Positions 26,919 through 37,269 of a DNA stretch of 37,554 nt are shown here, piece by piece. A program made the translations under genes and the position numbers. Where the stretch lies: NCBI GenBank assembly GCA_946626345.1, contig CAMOUB010000005.1, positions 1-37,554 on the forward strand. Direction: 5' to 3'. Below the pieces are notes generated by a model. That model saw only the letters and a list, made by a program, of their open reading frames with translations, did no database searches and was not told the DNA's origin. Source of the DNA: an uncultured Caryophanales bacterium. Its GTDB lineage: Bacteria > Bacillota_I > Bacilli_A > Acholeplasmatales > Anaeroplasmataceae. Each line of letters opens with the position of its first letter. Position 1 is the stretch's first letter.

Positions 26919-28676
26919 TTAATTATTTTCATTTAATTTTGTGTGAATTTTTACCGCAACATCTTCAGGTATACCAAGACTTCTTATTTCATCTACTGAA
27001 GCATTTTTTATATTATCAACAGTAATGAAATGCTTAATCAATGTTTCTTTTCTCTTTTTACCTAATCCAGAAATTCCATCTAGGTATGATGCGAAGAATC
27101 CTTTAGCCTTTTCACTTCTAAAGAATGATATTGCAAAATCATGTACTCTTTGAGAAATATCTGCAAGCAATAAATATATTGCTGAATTTTTATCTATATT
27201 AATTAATTTTTCATTAAAAAATAAAATTGTTGCCTTATGGTGATCATCCTTTTGGATACCTAATACTGGTATATCTAAATTTAATGATTTAATAACATCT
27301 AAACAGGCATGAACTTGGATTTCTCCACCATCCATTACAATTAAATCAGGCATTTTAGAATCTTCCATTAATAATCTATAATACCTTCTATAGACTACCT
27401 CTTTCATCGATTCATAATCATTTGCGCCTTCAACAGTCTTAATATGATATTTTCTAAATTCCTTAGGTGCTGCTTTACCATTTATATATGTAACCATTGC
27501 TGATACAGGGTATTCACCAAATAAATTTGAGTTATCAAATGCTTCAATTCTATATGGTGTATTAATACCTAAAAGCTTACCTAATTCTTCTATTGTTTCA
27601 ACCTTTTTTAATACTGTATTTTTATAAATGTTTCTTTTATTTTCTAAATTGAATTTAGCATTATATAATGCCATATCTAATAATTCTTTTTTCTTGCCTG
27701 TTTTAGGCTCTATGATATCTGATTCAAGTAATGTTTCAAAAGGCTTTAAATCAAGCCCTATTGCGCAAATTTCTTTAGGATTATCATTAATATCATAATA
27801 TTGAATTATATAATTTGATACAGGATCTTCTGATGCATCATCTAAGCTTAATATTGTTTGATGATTTCCTATAATGTTTCCAAGTCTTGTAATAATTATA
27901 TTTATTGATATATCTTCATTATCCTTATATATACCAATATAATCTCTACTTGTTAAATCATTAATAGATATTTTTTGTCTTAATATTGTATCATTTATAG
28001 AATTAATTAAATCTCTATATTCTATGGCTTTTTCAAAATCCATATTTAAACTTGCATCTTCCATTTTTTCCTTTAGATTAGATATTAAATTAGATGCATC
28101 TCCATTTAAAAATGATGCAATTTTATTCTTATAATCTGTATAATCTATTTTTTCTTTATTTATACAAGGACCTAAGCATTGATGCATATGATAATAAAGA
28201 CATGGCTTATCAGGAATTCTATTACATTTTCTTAATGGATATATTCTATTTAATATATCTACTGTTAATCTTGCTGATCTAACATTAGGATATGGTCCAA
28301 AATATCTTGCTTTATTCTTTTTTCTTCTATCTCTTGTAACAATTAATCTTGGATGTAATTCATTAGTTAAGGCAATATATGGGTATGTTTTATCATCTGT
28401 TAGGGCAATATTATATTTAGGTTCATATTGCTTAATCAGATTTATCTCTAGTACGTAAGCTTCTAATTCAGATGCTGTAATAATATAATTAAAATCTCTA
28501 ATCTCTGATACAAGCTTAGTAGTTTTAGCATTATGAGCACCATGAAAATAGCTTCTAACACGATTTTTTAAATTTTTAGCTTTACCAACATAAATTATTT
28601 TACCACTACCATCAAGCATTTGATATGAACCAGGTAGGTCAGGTAATAATTTAAGCTTTTCTTCTATTATTCCCAT
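26919..28676 (-). CDS. uvrC: UvrABC system protein C
   Basis: GIY-YIG start (PGSYQMLDGSGKIIYVGKAKNLKNRVRSYF), CLYYHMHQCLGPC, IVMDGG, C-terminal HhH. Confidence 0.96.
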   Translation of the reverse strand: MGIIEEKLKLLPDLPGSYQMLDGSGKIIYVGKAKNLKNRVRSYFHGAHNAKTTKLVSEIRDFNYIITASELEAYVLEINLIKQYEPKYNIALTDDKTYPYIALTNELHPRLIVTRDRRKKNKARYFGPYPNVRSARLTVDILNRIYPLRKCNRIPDKPCLYYHMHQCLGPCINKEKIDYTDYKNKIASFLNGDASNLISNLKEKMEDASLNMDFEKAIEYRDLINSINDTILRQKISINDLTSRDYIGIYKDNEDISINIIITRLGNIIGNHQTILSLDDASEDPVSNYIIQYYDINDNPKEICAIGLDLKPFETLLESDIIEPKTGKKKELLDMALYNAKFNLENKRNIYKNTVLKKVETIEELGKLLGINTPYRIEAFDNSNLFGEYPVSAMVTYINGKAAPKEFRKYHIKTVEGANDYESMKEVVYRRYYRLLMEDSKMPDLIVMDGGEIQVHACLDVIKSLNLDIPVLGIQKDDHHKATILFFNEKLINIDKNSAIYLLLADISQRVHDFAISFFRSEKAKGFFASYLDGISGLGKKRKETLIKHFITVDNIKNASVDEIRSLGIPEDVAVKIHTKLNENN

Positions 28677-28679
28677 ATT

Positions 28680-29429
28680 CTAGTCCTTATTTTTTATTTT
28701 ATTTATAAATTCCTTTAAACTTATTTTATTCTTATTTTTAATTATTTTTAAAGATGGATATTTAATATTAATTTTATCTAGCTTCTCTTTAAATTTATTA
28801 TAATAATTATTTAATAATTCTTTTGCTTCATCAATTTTATTTGATATTGTATCTGATGCCTTATCCTTAAGCTGGTTAAGCTTAGATATAATTTTTGCGA
28901 TATTAACATGCTTAATAGTTGAGAATATAAAATCTACTATTAAACCAATAAATAATAATATAGCTATAATATATGCAAGAATTTCTATATTAAATGCTAG
29001 ATCAATAAATTTTATAATTACTGGATTTAAAACATATACTACAAGTACTACAAGTAGCATAAATAATGTTGAATTTCTTAAGCATACTCTACCATTAATA
29101 TTTAAAAATTTATCTGAATAATCCCACCATCTCATATGGAATATTTTTTCCATAACAAAGCTTGTTATATATTCTAATAATGTAGGAAGTATAAATCCTA
29201 TTATTATTACTAAATACCACCTATCTATTATGAATTTACCAAATTCAAAATAAGTTAATGGTAGCATTATAAACAAAGCACCAAAGGCATAAATAGGCAC
29301 AATTGGGCCATATAAATATCCTCTATTTGTTAATTTTTTAGTTAATATAAATACATATATAACTTCAGCTATATAGCCTAAAAAGCCATATATTATAAAC
29401 ATTAAAAAAATCTTTGTAATATTTTCCAT
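28680..29429 (-). CDS. Putative ABC-transporter-permease-like membrane protein (CmpB/PF06541-like)
   Basis: FIIYGFLGYIAEVIYVFI...NRGYLYGPIVPIYAFGAL; ATG 29429 preceded by AGGGG. Confidence 0.7.
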   Translation of the reverse strand: MENITKIFLMFIIYGFLGYIAEVIYVFILTKKLTNRGYLYGPIVPIYAFGALFIMLPLTYFEFGKFIIDRWYLVIIIGFILPTLLEYITSFVMEKIFHMRWWDYSDKFLNINGRVCLRNSTLFMLLVVLVVYVLNPVIIKFIDLAFNIEILAYIIAILLFIGLIVDFIFSTIKHVNIAKIISKLNQLKDKASDTISNKIDEAKELLNNYYNKFKEKLDKINIKYPSLKIIKNKNKISLKEFINKIKNKD

Positions 29430-29451
29430 AAAACCCCTATAGAAAAATAAA

Positions 29452-29471
29452 GTGGTTAATAAATTAACCAC
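29452..29471 (-). terminator. Terminator after rpoZ
   Basis: GTGGTTAA-TAAA-TTAACCAC stem. Confidence 0.65.
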
Positions 29472-29477
29472 TAAATC

Positions 29478-29699
29478 TTACTTAAATGTAATTTTTGTTT
29501 TATCCTCTAAAATTTCTTCTAGAGCGATACCAATTGATTTAACACAAAGTGAATCCTCAAGTGGTGTCCAACCTTGTTCCTCTTCAATAATTTTAGCACG
29601 CTTTGCAGCAGCATATGCTAATTTATATTTAGAATTTATTTTCTTTAATAATTCATCTACTGATGGGTATCTCATACCATCATATTCTCTATCTAACAT
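29478..29699 (-). CDS. rpoZ: DNA-directed RNA polymerase omega subunit
   Basis: MRYPSVDELLKKINSKYKLAYAAAKRAK; adjacent to gmk as in many Firmicutes. Confidence 0.88.
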   Translation of the reverse strand: MLDREYDGMRYPSVDELLKKINSKYKLAYAAAKRAKIIEEEQGWTPLEDSLCVKSIGIALEEILEDKTKITFK

Positions 29700-29750
29700 A
29701 CCTAAAAATCCTCCGTATCGTATTATATCACAACATTATTTTTAAATCAA

Positions 29751-30374
29751 TTATTCTTCTTCGCCGATTAGTTCTAAATACTTATGTATTGTTCTTGCTG
29801 TTTTAGCATGCTCAGCACGAATAATAGCCATAATTCTATCAGCAGCATTATTTACTTCATCGTTTACAACTATGTAATCATATAAATATGCCTTTTTGAA
29901 TTCTCTATTAGCCTTAGCTACACGTTCTTGAATAATTTCTTCTGATTCAGTACCACGCTTTTTTAATCTATTGTATAAGTCTTGTTTAGATGGTGGGGCA
30001 ATAAAAATCATTACACAATCAGGCATTTTTTCTTTAACCTGTCTTGCACCTTCAACCTCTATTTCAAGTACTACTTCAGATCCTGCTTCAAGCTTTTCAT
30101 TTACCTTATCTAGTGGAGTACCATAATAATTACCAACAAATTCGGCATGCTCTAATAATTTACCTTCTTTTATTTTCTTTTCAAATTCTTCTTTTGACAC
30201 GAAATAATAATCTTTTCCATCTACTTCACCAGGTCTAATTTTTCTTGTAGTCATAGAAACACTATAAGTTAAATTATGATTTGGCATATCAAATAATGCT
30301 TTTCTTACTGTACCTTTACCAACACCAGATGGTCCTGATATAACTACTAATAGTCCACGATTATTAAGCTTCAT
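29751..30374 (-). CDS. gmk: Guanylate kinase
   Basis: VISGPSGVGKGTV P-loop, YSVSMTTRKIRPGEVDGKDYYFVS. Confidence 0.97.
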   Translation of the reverse strand: MKLNNRGLLVVISGPSGVGKGTVRKALFDMPNHNLTYSVSMTTRKIRPGEVDGKDYYFVSKEEFEKKIKEGKLLEHAEFVGNYYGTPLDKVNEKLEAGSEVVLEIEVEGARQVKEKMPDCVMIFIAPPSKQDLYNRLKKRGTESEEIIQERVAKANREFKKAYLYDYIVVNDEVNNAADRIMAIIRAEHAKTARTIHKYLELIGEEE

Positions 30375-30439
30375 ATTATGTCCTCCTTAATTTGTTTTAT
30401 TTTAAACTATTATAACTAAAATTTCAATATAATAATATC

Positions 30440-30829
30440 TTAGATATTATCAATTGCGTCTTTTAATTCTTCTAATGAATCTAATACTAAATCAAATATG
30501 TCCTTTAGATTATCATTAAATACTGTATTATATTCTAAATATAAAATATTAGATGCAAGCTTTAATGTAAAATATTGGCTTATTTGATTGAATTGATTTA
30601 TTCTTTGATATATGTCAGATGATTCTTTTTCAATCTTTTTTATATTAATTACAATTGAAAAATAATTATTCTCTTCATCTATTTCAAAATAAGGATATAA
30701 AGAGAAAGCTTTATCCTTAAATTGAATAGCACATTCTAATTTAGAATTATTTTCTTCAACTGAAATATTTTTTTCTTTTAAATATTTTATTAATTTGTCC
30801 TTTTGTTTAGAATGACTAAATAATCCCAT
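30440..30829 (-). CDS. Hypothetical small protein, possible paralogue of 4506..4916
   Basis: 129 aa; shares the INQFNQISQYF / LNEFNRYSKYF pattern and similar length. Confidence 0.55.
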   Translation of the reverse strand: MGLFSHSKQKDKLIKYLKEKNISVEENNSKLECAIQFKDKAFSLYPYFEIDEENNYFSIVINIKKIEKESSDIYQRINQFNQISQYFTLKLASNILYLEYNTVFNDNLKDIFDLVLDSLEELKDAIDNI

Positions 30830-30918
30830 AGATATTACCTCAGTATAATTATACTACAAATAATTCACTAATTATAGATAATTAGTATAAAAAATGATAT
30901 ACTTATTTCGGTGATTTT

Positions 30919-32571
30919 ATGTTTGATGGAATATTTTTATACAAATTAAAAGATGAATTTAATATTTTAAAAACAGGAAGAATCTCTAAAATTAATGAAT
31001 CAGGTGATACTGATTTTATTATTACAATTAGAAGTCAAAGAGTTAATTATAATTTAATGATATCCTTCTCTTCTGAATTTTCAAGAATTCATTATACTAA
31101 TAGAATTTATGATTCAGAAATTAAACCTAAAAGCTTTACTATGTTTTTAAGAAAGCATATTGAAGGATATTTTATTGAAGATATATTTCAGCATGAAACT
31201 GATAGAATATTAGTATTTAAATTAACAGGATTTAATGAAATGCAGGATAAAAATACTAAATATTTAATTTGTGAATTAATGGGAAGATATTCAAATTTAA
31301 TTTTAACTAATGACAATTATGTTATTATAGATTCCTTAAAGCATGATGGTGTTGGTGAATATAATAGAACAATATTACCTAATGCGATATATGAATATCC
31401 TAAATCAAATAAATTAAATCCATTTAATTATAATATGAATGAATTAGATGAGATATTTATAAATAATAAAATAGATTCTCCAAAAAGATTAATTGAAATA
31501 TTTAATGGAGTATCATTATCTTGTGCATATAGTGCTTTTTTATGTGATATGCATTCAAAAAAATTTTATGAAATACTAAATAGTAAAATTAAACCTTCTA
31601 TCATAAAAGGATTTAATAATAAAACTGATTTTTATTATAATCCATTATCATACGAAATAATTAAAGAATATAATACCTTATCAGAGATGCTTGATGATTA
31701 TTATTATGAAATTGATATGAAAGCTAAGGTTAAAGCTAAGACAGATGATTTAGTATCATTTGTTAAAAAACAAATCAAAAAGCATGATGAAAAGATAAAA
31801 AAATTAAATATACTATTAGATGAAACTACTCAAGCAGATGAATTAAAAATTAAAGGTGAATTATTATTATCTTCTCCTTCCTTAAAAGAAAAGAAAAAAT
31901 ATGAGGATGTATTTAATTATTACACTAATAAAATGGATAGAATTTTATTAGATGATAAATATACTATCTTAGAAAATTCAAATAGATTCTTTAAGAAATA
32001 TCAAAAGATGAAAACATCTATTAAATATATAAATGAACAAATTGAAATAGCTAAAGATGAAAGAGAATATTTTAATATTTTATATTATCAGCTATTAGAT
32101 TCAACTATCAATGAAGCATTAGATATAAAGGATGAATTAATAAATAATAAATATTTATTTAAACCACTATCTAATAAAAAATCAAAACAAAAGCCTAAGC
32201 TTTTAACTTATATTTTAAATGATACATTAATTTATGTTGGTAAAAATAATATTCAAAATGAATATTTAACTCATAAATTTGCAAAGCCAAATTATATGTG
32301 GTTTCATGTTAAAAACGCACCAGGAAGCCATGTTGTAATAGCTAAAGATGGTAATTTATTAGATGATGAAATAAGAATGGCGGCAATGCTTGCTGCAAAT
32401 TATTCATCACAAAAAGAATCTTCTTCTATTCCTGTTGATTATACATTAATAAAATATATTAAAAAGATACCAGGAAAAAGAGCTTGCTTTGTATCATATA
32501 AAAACCAAAAGACAATATATATTGATATAGATTTAGATATAATAAATAAATTAGAGGTTAAAAAGCAATGA
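30919..32571 (+). CDS. rqcH: NFACT-family protein, Rqc2 homologue RqcH (fibronectin-binding protein A-like)
   Basis: MFDGIFLYKLKDEF NFACT-N start, ETDRIL, C-terminal YMWFHVKNAPGSHVVI NFACT-R. Confidence 0.9.
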   Translation: MFDGIFLYKLKDEFNILKTGRISKINESGDTDFIITIRSQRVNYNLMISFSSEFSRIHYTNRIYDSEIKPKSFTMFLRKHIEGYFIEDIFQHETDRILVFKLTGFNEMQDKNTKYLICELMGRYSNLILTNDNYVIIDSLKHDGVGEYNRTILPNAIYEYPKSNKLNPFNYNMNELDEIFINNKIDSPKRLIEIFNGVSLSCAYSAFLCDMHSKKFYEILNSKIKPSIIKGFNNKTDFYYNPLSYEIIKEYNTLSEMLDDYYYEIDMKAKVKAKTDDLVSFVKKQIKKHDEKIKKLNILLDETTQADELKIKGELLLSSPSLKEKKKYEDVFNYYTNKMDRILLDDKYTILENSNRFFKKYQKMKTSIKYINEQIEIAKDEREYFNILYYQLLDSTINEALDIKDELINNKYLFKPLSNKKSKQKPKLLTYILNDTLIYVGKNNIQNEYLTHKFAKPNYMWFHVKNAPGSHVVIAKDGNLLDDEIRMAAMLAANYSSQKESSSIPVDYTLIKYIKKIPGKRACFVSYKNQKTIYIDIDLDIINKLEVKKQ

Positions 32572-33269
32572 AAAATGCATATAAAAAATTCGCATATTAT
32601 TATGATGAGATAATGCAAGAAATGAATTATGACTTATGGGTTGAATTTGTTGAACCATATTTAAAAAAAGATGATAAAATTTTAGATTTAGCATGTGGTA
32701 CAGGTACATTTGCTACTATGCTAAAGCTAAAGGGATATGATGTTTCTGCATCAGATTTATCTGAAGAAATAATTGAAATAGCTAATGAGAAAAGAAAAAT
32801 TAATAGATTAGATATTAATTTTTATGTTGCTGATATGACTAATTTTAGAGTAGATGAAAAACAAGATGTAATTACTTGCTTTTTCGATTCAGTTAATTTC
32901 TTAAAGGATAAAAATGAAGTTAAAAAATTATTCAACTCTGTTTATAGTGCACTTAAAGAAAATGGATATTTCATATTTGATATATTCTCAAAAGAAATGC
33001 TAAAGGAATATTCAGAAAATGAATTAAATGAGGATTATGAAACATTTAAAATACATTGGAAAACTAGTTTAATTAAGCCTGATACACTAAAGCATAATAT
33101 TGAAATCACTGAAGATGATGAATCTATTAAAGAATCATATTATGAATATTATTATGATATAAAAGATGTATTAGATAATAGATTTGATGTTATTAAAATC
33201 AGTGGTGATTTTAATGATGACCTAGAAGATGAAGATGAAAGAATATTAATAGTATTAAAGAAAAAATAG
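32568..33269 (+). CDS. Class I SAM-dependent methyltransferase
   Basis: ILDLACGTGTFATML motif I; overlaps rqcH stop. Confidence 0.88.
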   Translation: MKNAYKKFAYYYDEIMQEMNYDLWVEFVEPYLKKDDKILDLACGTGTFATMLKLKGYDVSASDLSEEIIEIANEKRKINRLDINFYVADMTNFRVDEKQDVITCFFDSVNFLKDKNEVKKLFNSVYSALKENGYFIFDIFSKEMLKEYSENELNEDYETFKIHWKTSLIKPDTLKHNIEITEDDESIKESYYEYYYDIKDVLDNRFDVIKISGDFNDDLEDEDERILIVLKKK

Positions 33270-33293
33270 AAGCTCAAAATGCTTCTATTTTTT
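33261..33293. terminator. Bidirectional terminator between methyltransferase and MBL genes
   Basis: AAAAAATAGAAGC / GCTTCTATTTTTT perfect 13-bp stem. Confidence 0.87.
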
Positions 33294-33294
33294 A

Positions 33295-34188
33295 TTAGAA
33301 TTTATCTTCAAATGCTTCTTTAGATATGAATACTAGCTTATTATCTTTAAAATAATTTTTAATTTTTCCATCATTTGATAAATATGATAAATAGCTTCTT
33401 ACTGTATAAGATATAAGCATATATTTATTATATGTTATTCTTAATTCATAATGATTAAATATATATGCACATACCTCATCTGATGTTCTTTCTTGATCTA
33501 AATAATCAAGTATTAGATTTATTATTTCATTAATTTTATTTTTATTATAAATAACAAGATCAGAAATATCAGTTGTAACCTCACTATGTGAAGGCACTAT
33601 AATGTTTCCATTTAAAGTATTAATATAATCTAATGATTTTAAATATCCTTTTACATCATATATAACTACTACATGTTGTGAATCTAATAAATCCTTAGAT
33701 ACAATTGAATCTGCAATAAAATAAACACCATCAGATGTCCTAATACCAACCATACCATAATGATGTCCTGCAAGATAGAATGGATGCAAATCTTTAGGTA
33801 ATTCATTTAAAGAATAGATTTCTTTTTGATCATCTATATGCATTAATTTACTATCATATTCATCTAAAGGATAGCCACCATATAAAAAACCTATATCTAA
33901 TGTAGAATCTCTTAAAAAGGCTCTTTCTATTCTAGATGTAACAATTTTACAGCCTGTTTGTTTCATTAAATATAAATTAGCTCCACTATGATCTGCGTGT
34001 GAATGAGTATTAACAATATATTTTAATTTTAATTTATATCTTCTAAGTAATGACTCTAATACGGGGCCTTCTTCTTTATGACCACAATCAATTAAAACAC
34101 AATCTGTATCATTTAATTTATATAAACCAACATTTGTAGGTCCATCAATATAATATGTATTACCTTTTAAATGATGTAAATCATACAT
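33295..34188 (-). CDS. Metallo-beta-lactamase-fold hydrolase
   Basis: NTHSHADHSG zinc motif, LAGHHYG, VPSHSE. Confidence 0.87.
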   Translation of the reverse strand: MYDLHHLKGNTYYIDGPTNVGLYKLNDTDCVLIDCGHKEEGPVLESLLRRYKLKLKYIVNTHSHADHSGANLYLMKQTGCKIVTSRIERAFLRDSTLDIGFLYGGYPLDEYDSKLMHIDDQKEIYSLNELPKDLHPFYLAGHHYGMVGIRTSDGVYFIADSIVSKDLLDSQHVVVIYDVKGYLKSLDYINTLNGNIIVPSHSEVTTDISDLVIYNKNKINEIINLILDYLDQERTSDEVCAYIFNHYELRITYNKYMLISYTVRSYLSYLSNDGKIKNYFKDNKLVFISKEAFEDKF

Positions 34189-34247
34189 AAAAATCATCTC
34201 CTTTTAGCGAAATAATTATACAAAAAAAATATTTTTTTGTAAAGAAA

Positions 34248-34266
34248 AAACAGGCAATGCCTGTTT
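34248..34266 (-). terminator. Terminator after AraC-family gene
   Basis: AAACAGGC-AAT-GCCTGTTT. Confidence 0.65.
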
Positions 34267-34271
34267 ATATA

Positions 34272-35099
34272 TTATAAATATTTTTTTCTATATTCAATTG
34301 GGCTTATTCCTACTATTCTTTTGAATGCTTCTGAGAAATTTGATTGAGTTTTATATCCAGACATTTTAGCAATTTGTTCTAAGGATAATGATTTATTTTT
34401 CATTAATTCTTTCGCTTTTGATAATCTTAATTTATTTAAGTGATTAATAGGAGTATCACTCATATATCTTTTAAAAGCTTTTGTAAAATAAGTGTATGTA
34501 TAATTAGAATGTTTAGATATATCTTCTATTGTTAAATCAGGATCAAGATAATTATTCATCATATAAATAATACTTTCATTCATATTAGTAAAATATTTTT
34601 TATCAGGCTTTCTTGCATCCTTATCAAGACTTAATCCATCATTAATTAATGTAGAAACAATCTTTTTAATTAATTCTTCATTTTTTGTTATTACATATAT
34701 TTGTATAAATGTAATTAATTCTTTACTAACTAAAAATCTAGTATAAAAATATTTATTTTCAAATCCTAATTCTTTTTTTATTTCATCTAGATATTTTATA
34801 TCTATTACTATATCAATTAAATTAGAATCTAGGTCAAATTCTATTCCATGCATTACATTTGGATTAACAGGATAGCAATATCCTACTTCTCCAATATAAA
34901 TTGCATTTTCATAGTGCATTAAAGGAATGGTATTAAAAGGAATAATGAATTCATATGCCTCATGTTTATGAGTAAAAGAAGACATTTTTCTCTTAGCATT
35001 TGATTTATATTCTGCAATACTAAAAACATTTGTAGTAATTATTTTAGTATATGTTTCGATTTCTCCCTCATTTAATCCATGAGCCATTCTTAAATTCAT
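34272..35099 (-). CDS. AraC-family transcriptional regulator
   Basis: Two C-terminal HTHs (LTIEDISKHSNYTYTYFTKAFKRYMSDTPINHLNKLRL; LEQIAKMSGYKTQSNFSEAFKRIVGISPIEYRKKY). Confidence 0.9.
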   Translation of the reverse strand: MNLRMAHGLNEGEIETYTKIITTNVFSIAEYKSNAKRKMSSFTHKHEAYEFIIPFNTIPLMHYENAIYIGEVGYCYPVNPNVMHGIEFDLDSNLIDIVIDIKYLDEIKKELGFENKYFYTRFLVSKELITFIQIYVITKNEELIKKIVSTLINDGLSLDKDARKPDKKYFTNMNESIIYMMNNYLDPDLTIEDISKHSNYTYTYFTKAFKRYMSDTPINHLNKLRLSKAKELMKNKSLSLEQIAKMSGYKTQSNFSEAFKRIVGISPIEYRKKYL

Positions 35100-35115
35100 A
35101 ATTTTCTCCCTAATT

Positions 35116-36162
35116 TTATAACTCTTTATTCTTTGTATATAATACTAAAGCAATTAAATTACTTAAAGTAGATAACAATACTAAATCATTTTGTTGCCAT
35201 AAACGACCTGTGTTTGTAGCAACCATATCAACTCTTAAATATCCATATAATTTATCATAAACCTGGATTGCAGCTAAAAATGACGAATAAATTTTTTGTT
35301 CATCAAATTCTTTAAATAATTGACATTTTTGTTTTTCATAAGCTCTATATGTTACGTTATTATAGCAAATTCCTTGGATATCAAGCTTTTCTTGAATTGC
35401 ATCATAGCCAAAAGGAAAATATCCTTCCTCCCTCTTTCCTAAAGGATGGACATATTCAAACCTTAATCTATCTTTTGTTTCGATACAAACATGTTCAAGC
35501 ATTAATATTGAACCAATAAAAGCAAGTGAATCTGCAATTGCTTTTTCTACATTATCAGTATTTGTAAGCATTTGGAATAATTTATTAGATATATACATAG
35601 TTGTATATACCTTATCTCTTTTAGATAATAAATTTATATCCTTATGCTTTTCAGGCAAGTAGATAATAAAACAATTTCTCCCCTTCATTTTACCTCTATA
35701 TAGTGCCTTATCTGCTAATGTAAATAAATCATCTAGATTAGATGTATTTAATGGAAATCTAGACATACCTAATGTATAAGATATAGATAAATTACTAACT
35801 GATTTAAATACTAATGATGGTGGTGATTTAATTAAATCATAGCCAAGCTTCCATGTATCGTCATATTCTGTGATATTTGGGAAAACAAATATAAATTCAT
35901 CTCCGCCATATCTTCCAACAACGCCTTTATCTTTAACTAATTCTTTTAAAGATTTAGCAACTGTTTGTAAGACTTCATCGCCTGTTAAATGTCCATAATT
36001 ATCATTAATAAATTTGAAATTATCTACATCTAGTATAGCAAATACAAAAGGAATCTTCTTTTGAATTAAATGATCAGCATATGAAGTTATTACTCCTCTT
36101 TCATATACCTGGGTTAATTCATCTATTTTCTTTTCTTTTCCTTTTAAAAACGACAGATCCAT
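35116..36162 (-). CDS. GGDEF-domain diguanylate cyclase with C-terminal GAF-like domain
   Basis: RYGGDEFIFVFP; ILDVDNFKFINDNYGHLTGDEVL; GAF-like C-terminal half. Confidence 0.88.
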   Translation of the reverse strand: MDLSFLKGKEKKIDELTQVYERGVITSYADHLIQKKIPFVFAILDVDNFKFINDNYGHLTGDEVLQTVAKSLKELVKDKGVVGRYGGDEFIFVFPNITEYDDTWKLGYDLIKSPPSLVFKSVSNLSISYTLGMSRFPLNTSNLDDLFTLADKALYRGKMKGRNCFIIYLPEKHKDINLLSKRDKVYTTMYISNKLFQMLTNTDNVEKAIADSLAFIGSILMLEHVCIETKDRLRFEYVHPLGKREEGYFPFGYDAIQEKLDIQGICYNNVTYRAYEKQKCQLFKEFDEQKIYSSFLAAIQVYDKLYGYLRVDMVATNTGRLWQQNDLVLLSTLSNLIALVLYTKNKEL

Positions 36163-36182
36163 ATTGATCACCCTTTTCTATA

Positions 36183-37151
36183 CTAAACTATTAATAATTG
36201 TAATAATGTTGTTACCTTATTTCTATTTTTTGTTCTTAAAACATTTTTATAAATGTTATAGTAAGTAAATCCTGAGATAAATAAAAGCTTATTATATAAT
36301 TCTAAAGCCTTCTTTTCTTCATTTGAGGCATTATAATTCTTTAGCATATATGCCATTTTTTCTCTATGGTCATTTAATATTTTATTTCTTATTTCTGCTG
36401 CAGATAAATCTAAGAAATCCTCTTCTGATAGATTAGGTCTAGCTTCATTAACCATATAATTAACAATTACTTCACTACCACAATATTCAAAATTCTTAAA
36501 TCCTGCGAAATGATTATCCTTAATATAGATATTTCTACTAGTTAAAATACCACTATAATTACATCTTGGTAATTTTTTAAATATTAATTTTAATTCACTT
36601 CTTACATTTTCGTTAAATTTTTCTAATTTATTTTTTAAATCAACAAATCCAGCTTTTTTAAGTGTATCTAATAACATATTAAGATTAGCTTGTTTTTCAT
36701 CTACCTCTGAATCTAGGGGAGATAAATCAATTACTGTATGAGTTGTTCTAAAAGGGAAGATATCTTGATTTTTATATTTAGTTGAATATGATGCAATATA
36801 ATCATATACTTCTTTATTAATATCAAGATAGCTAACATTTGATTCTTTTAAAGTTTTATATGGAATATATTCTTTTACTAAGCAATAGTTATTTTCAAAA
36901 GAATATATAAAATCACCATCTAAATTTGCAATATATTTTGGTGCTAGAAGTCCAAATTCTTTATATCTATCTACAAGCTTATTAATATATATAATCTTGT
37001 TTTCAGTTAAATATTCAGAATTATTAACCTCAAGAATATATTTATCATCTATAATATATTCCATTTTTTCTTCTTCTGAAGTTATTAATTTTGGTTTACC
37101 AAAGTCCAAAATCCCATAAGTACTAAGTACTTTTTTAATATCTATTGCCAT
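36183..37151 (-). CDS. Aminoglycoside-phosphotransferase/CotS-fold protein lacking catalytic residues (predicted pseudoenzyme)
   Basis: APH-like bilobal pattern; CNYSGILTSRNIYI at the HGDLHxxN position and GFKNFEYCG at the (I)DFE position. Confidence 0.5.
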   Translation of the reverse strand: MAIDIKKVLSTYGILDFGKPKLITSEEEKMEYIIDDKYILEVNNSEYLTENKIIYINKLVDRYKEFGLLAPKYIANLDGDFIYSFENNYCLVKEYIPYKTLKESNVSYLDINKEVYDYIASYSTKYKNQDIFPFRTTHTVIDLSPLDSEVDEKQANLNMLLDTLKKAGFVDLKNKLEKFNENVRSELKLIFKKLPRCNYSGILTSRNIYIKDNHFAGFKNFEYCGSEVIVNYMVNEARPNLSEEDFLDLSAAEIRNKILNDHREKMAYMLKNYNASNEEKKALELYNKLLFISGFTYYNIYKNVLRTKNRNKVTTLLQLLIV

Positions 37152-37241
37152 AAAAATCGCCTCGCCCTTTATATTATGATAACATATATTGAAAATTCTT
37201 TCAATTATTCAATTATATATATAATTAAATAAGCGTTAAAA

Positions 37242-37261
37242 AAAGCCCTAAAAAGGGCTTT
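37242..37261 (-). terminator. Terminator after ppdK
   Basis: AAAGCCCT / AGGGCTTT stem, A-rich (minus-strand U-run) flank. Confidence 0.75.
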
Positions 37262-37269
37262 AATTCTAA

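Noticed and set aside
25853-30238. ORFs 25853..26038, 28094..28282, 29452..29745, 30044..30238 (+)
   Set aside because: Antisense to confident vanZ-like, uvrC, rpoZ and gmk genes.
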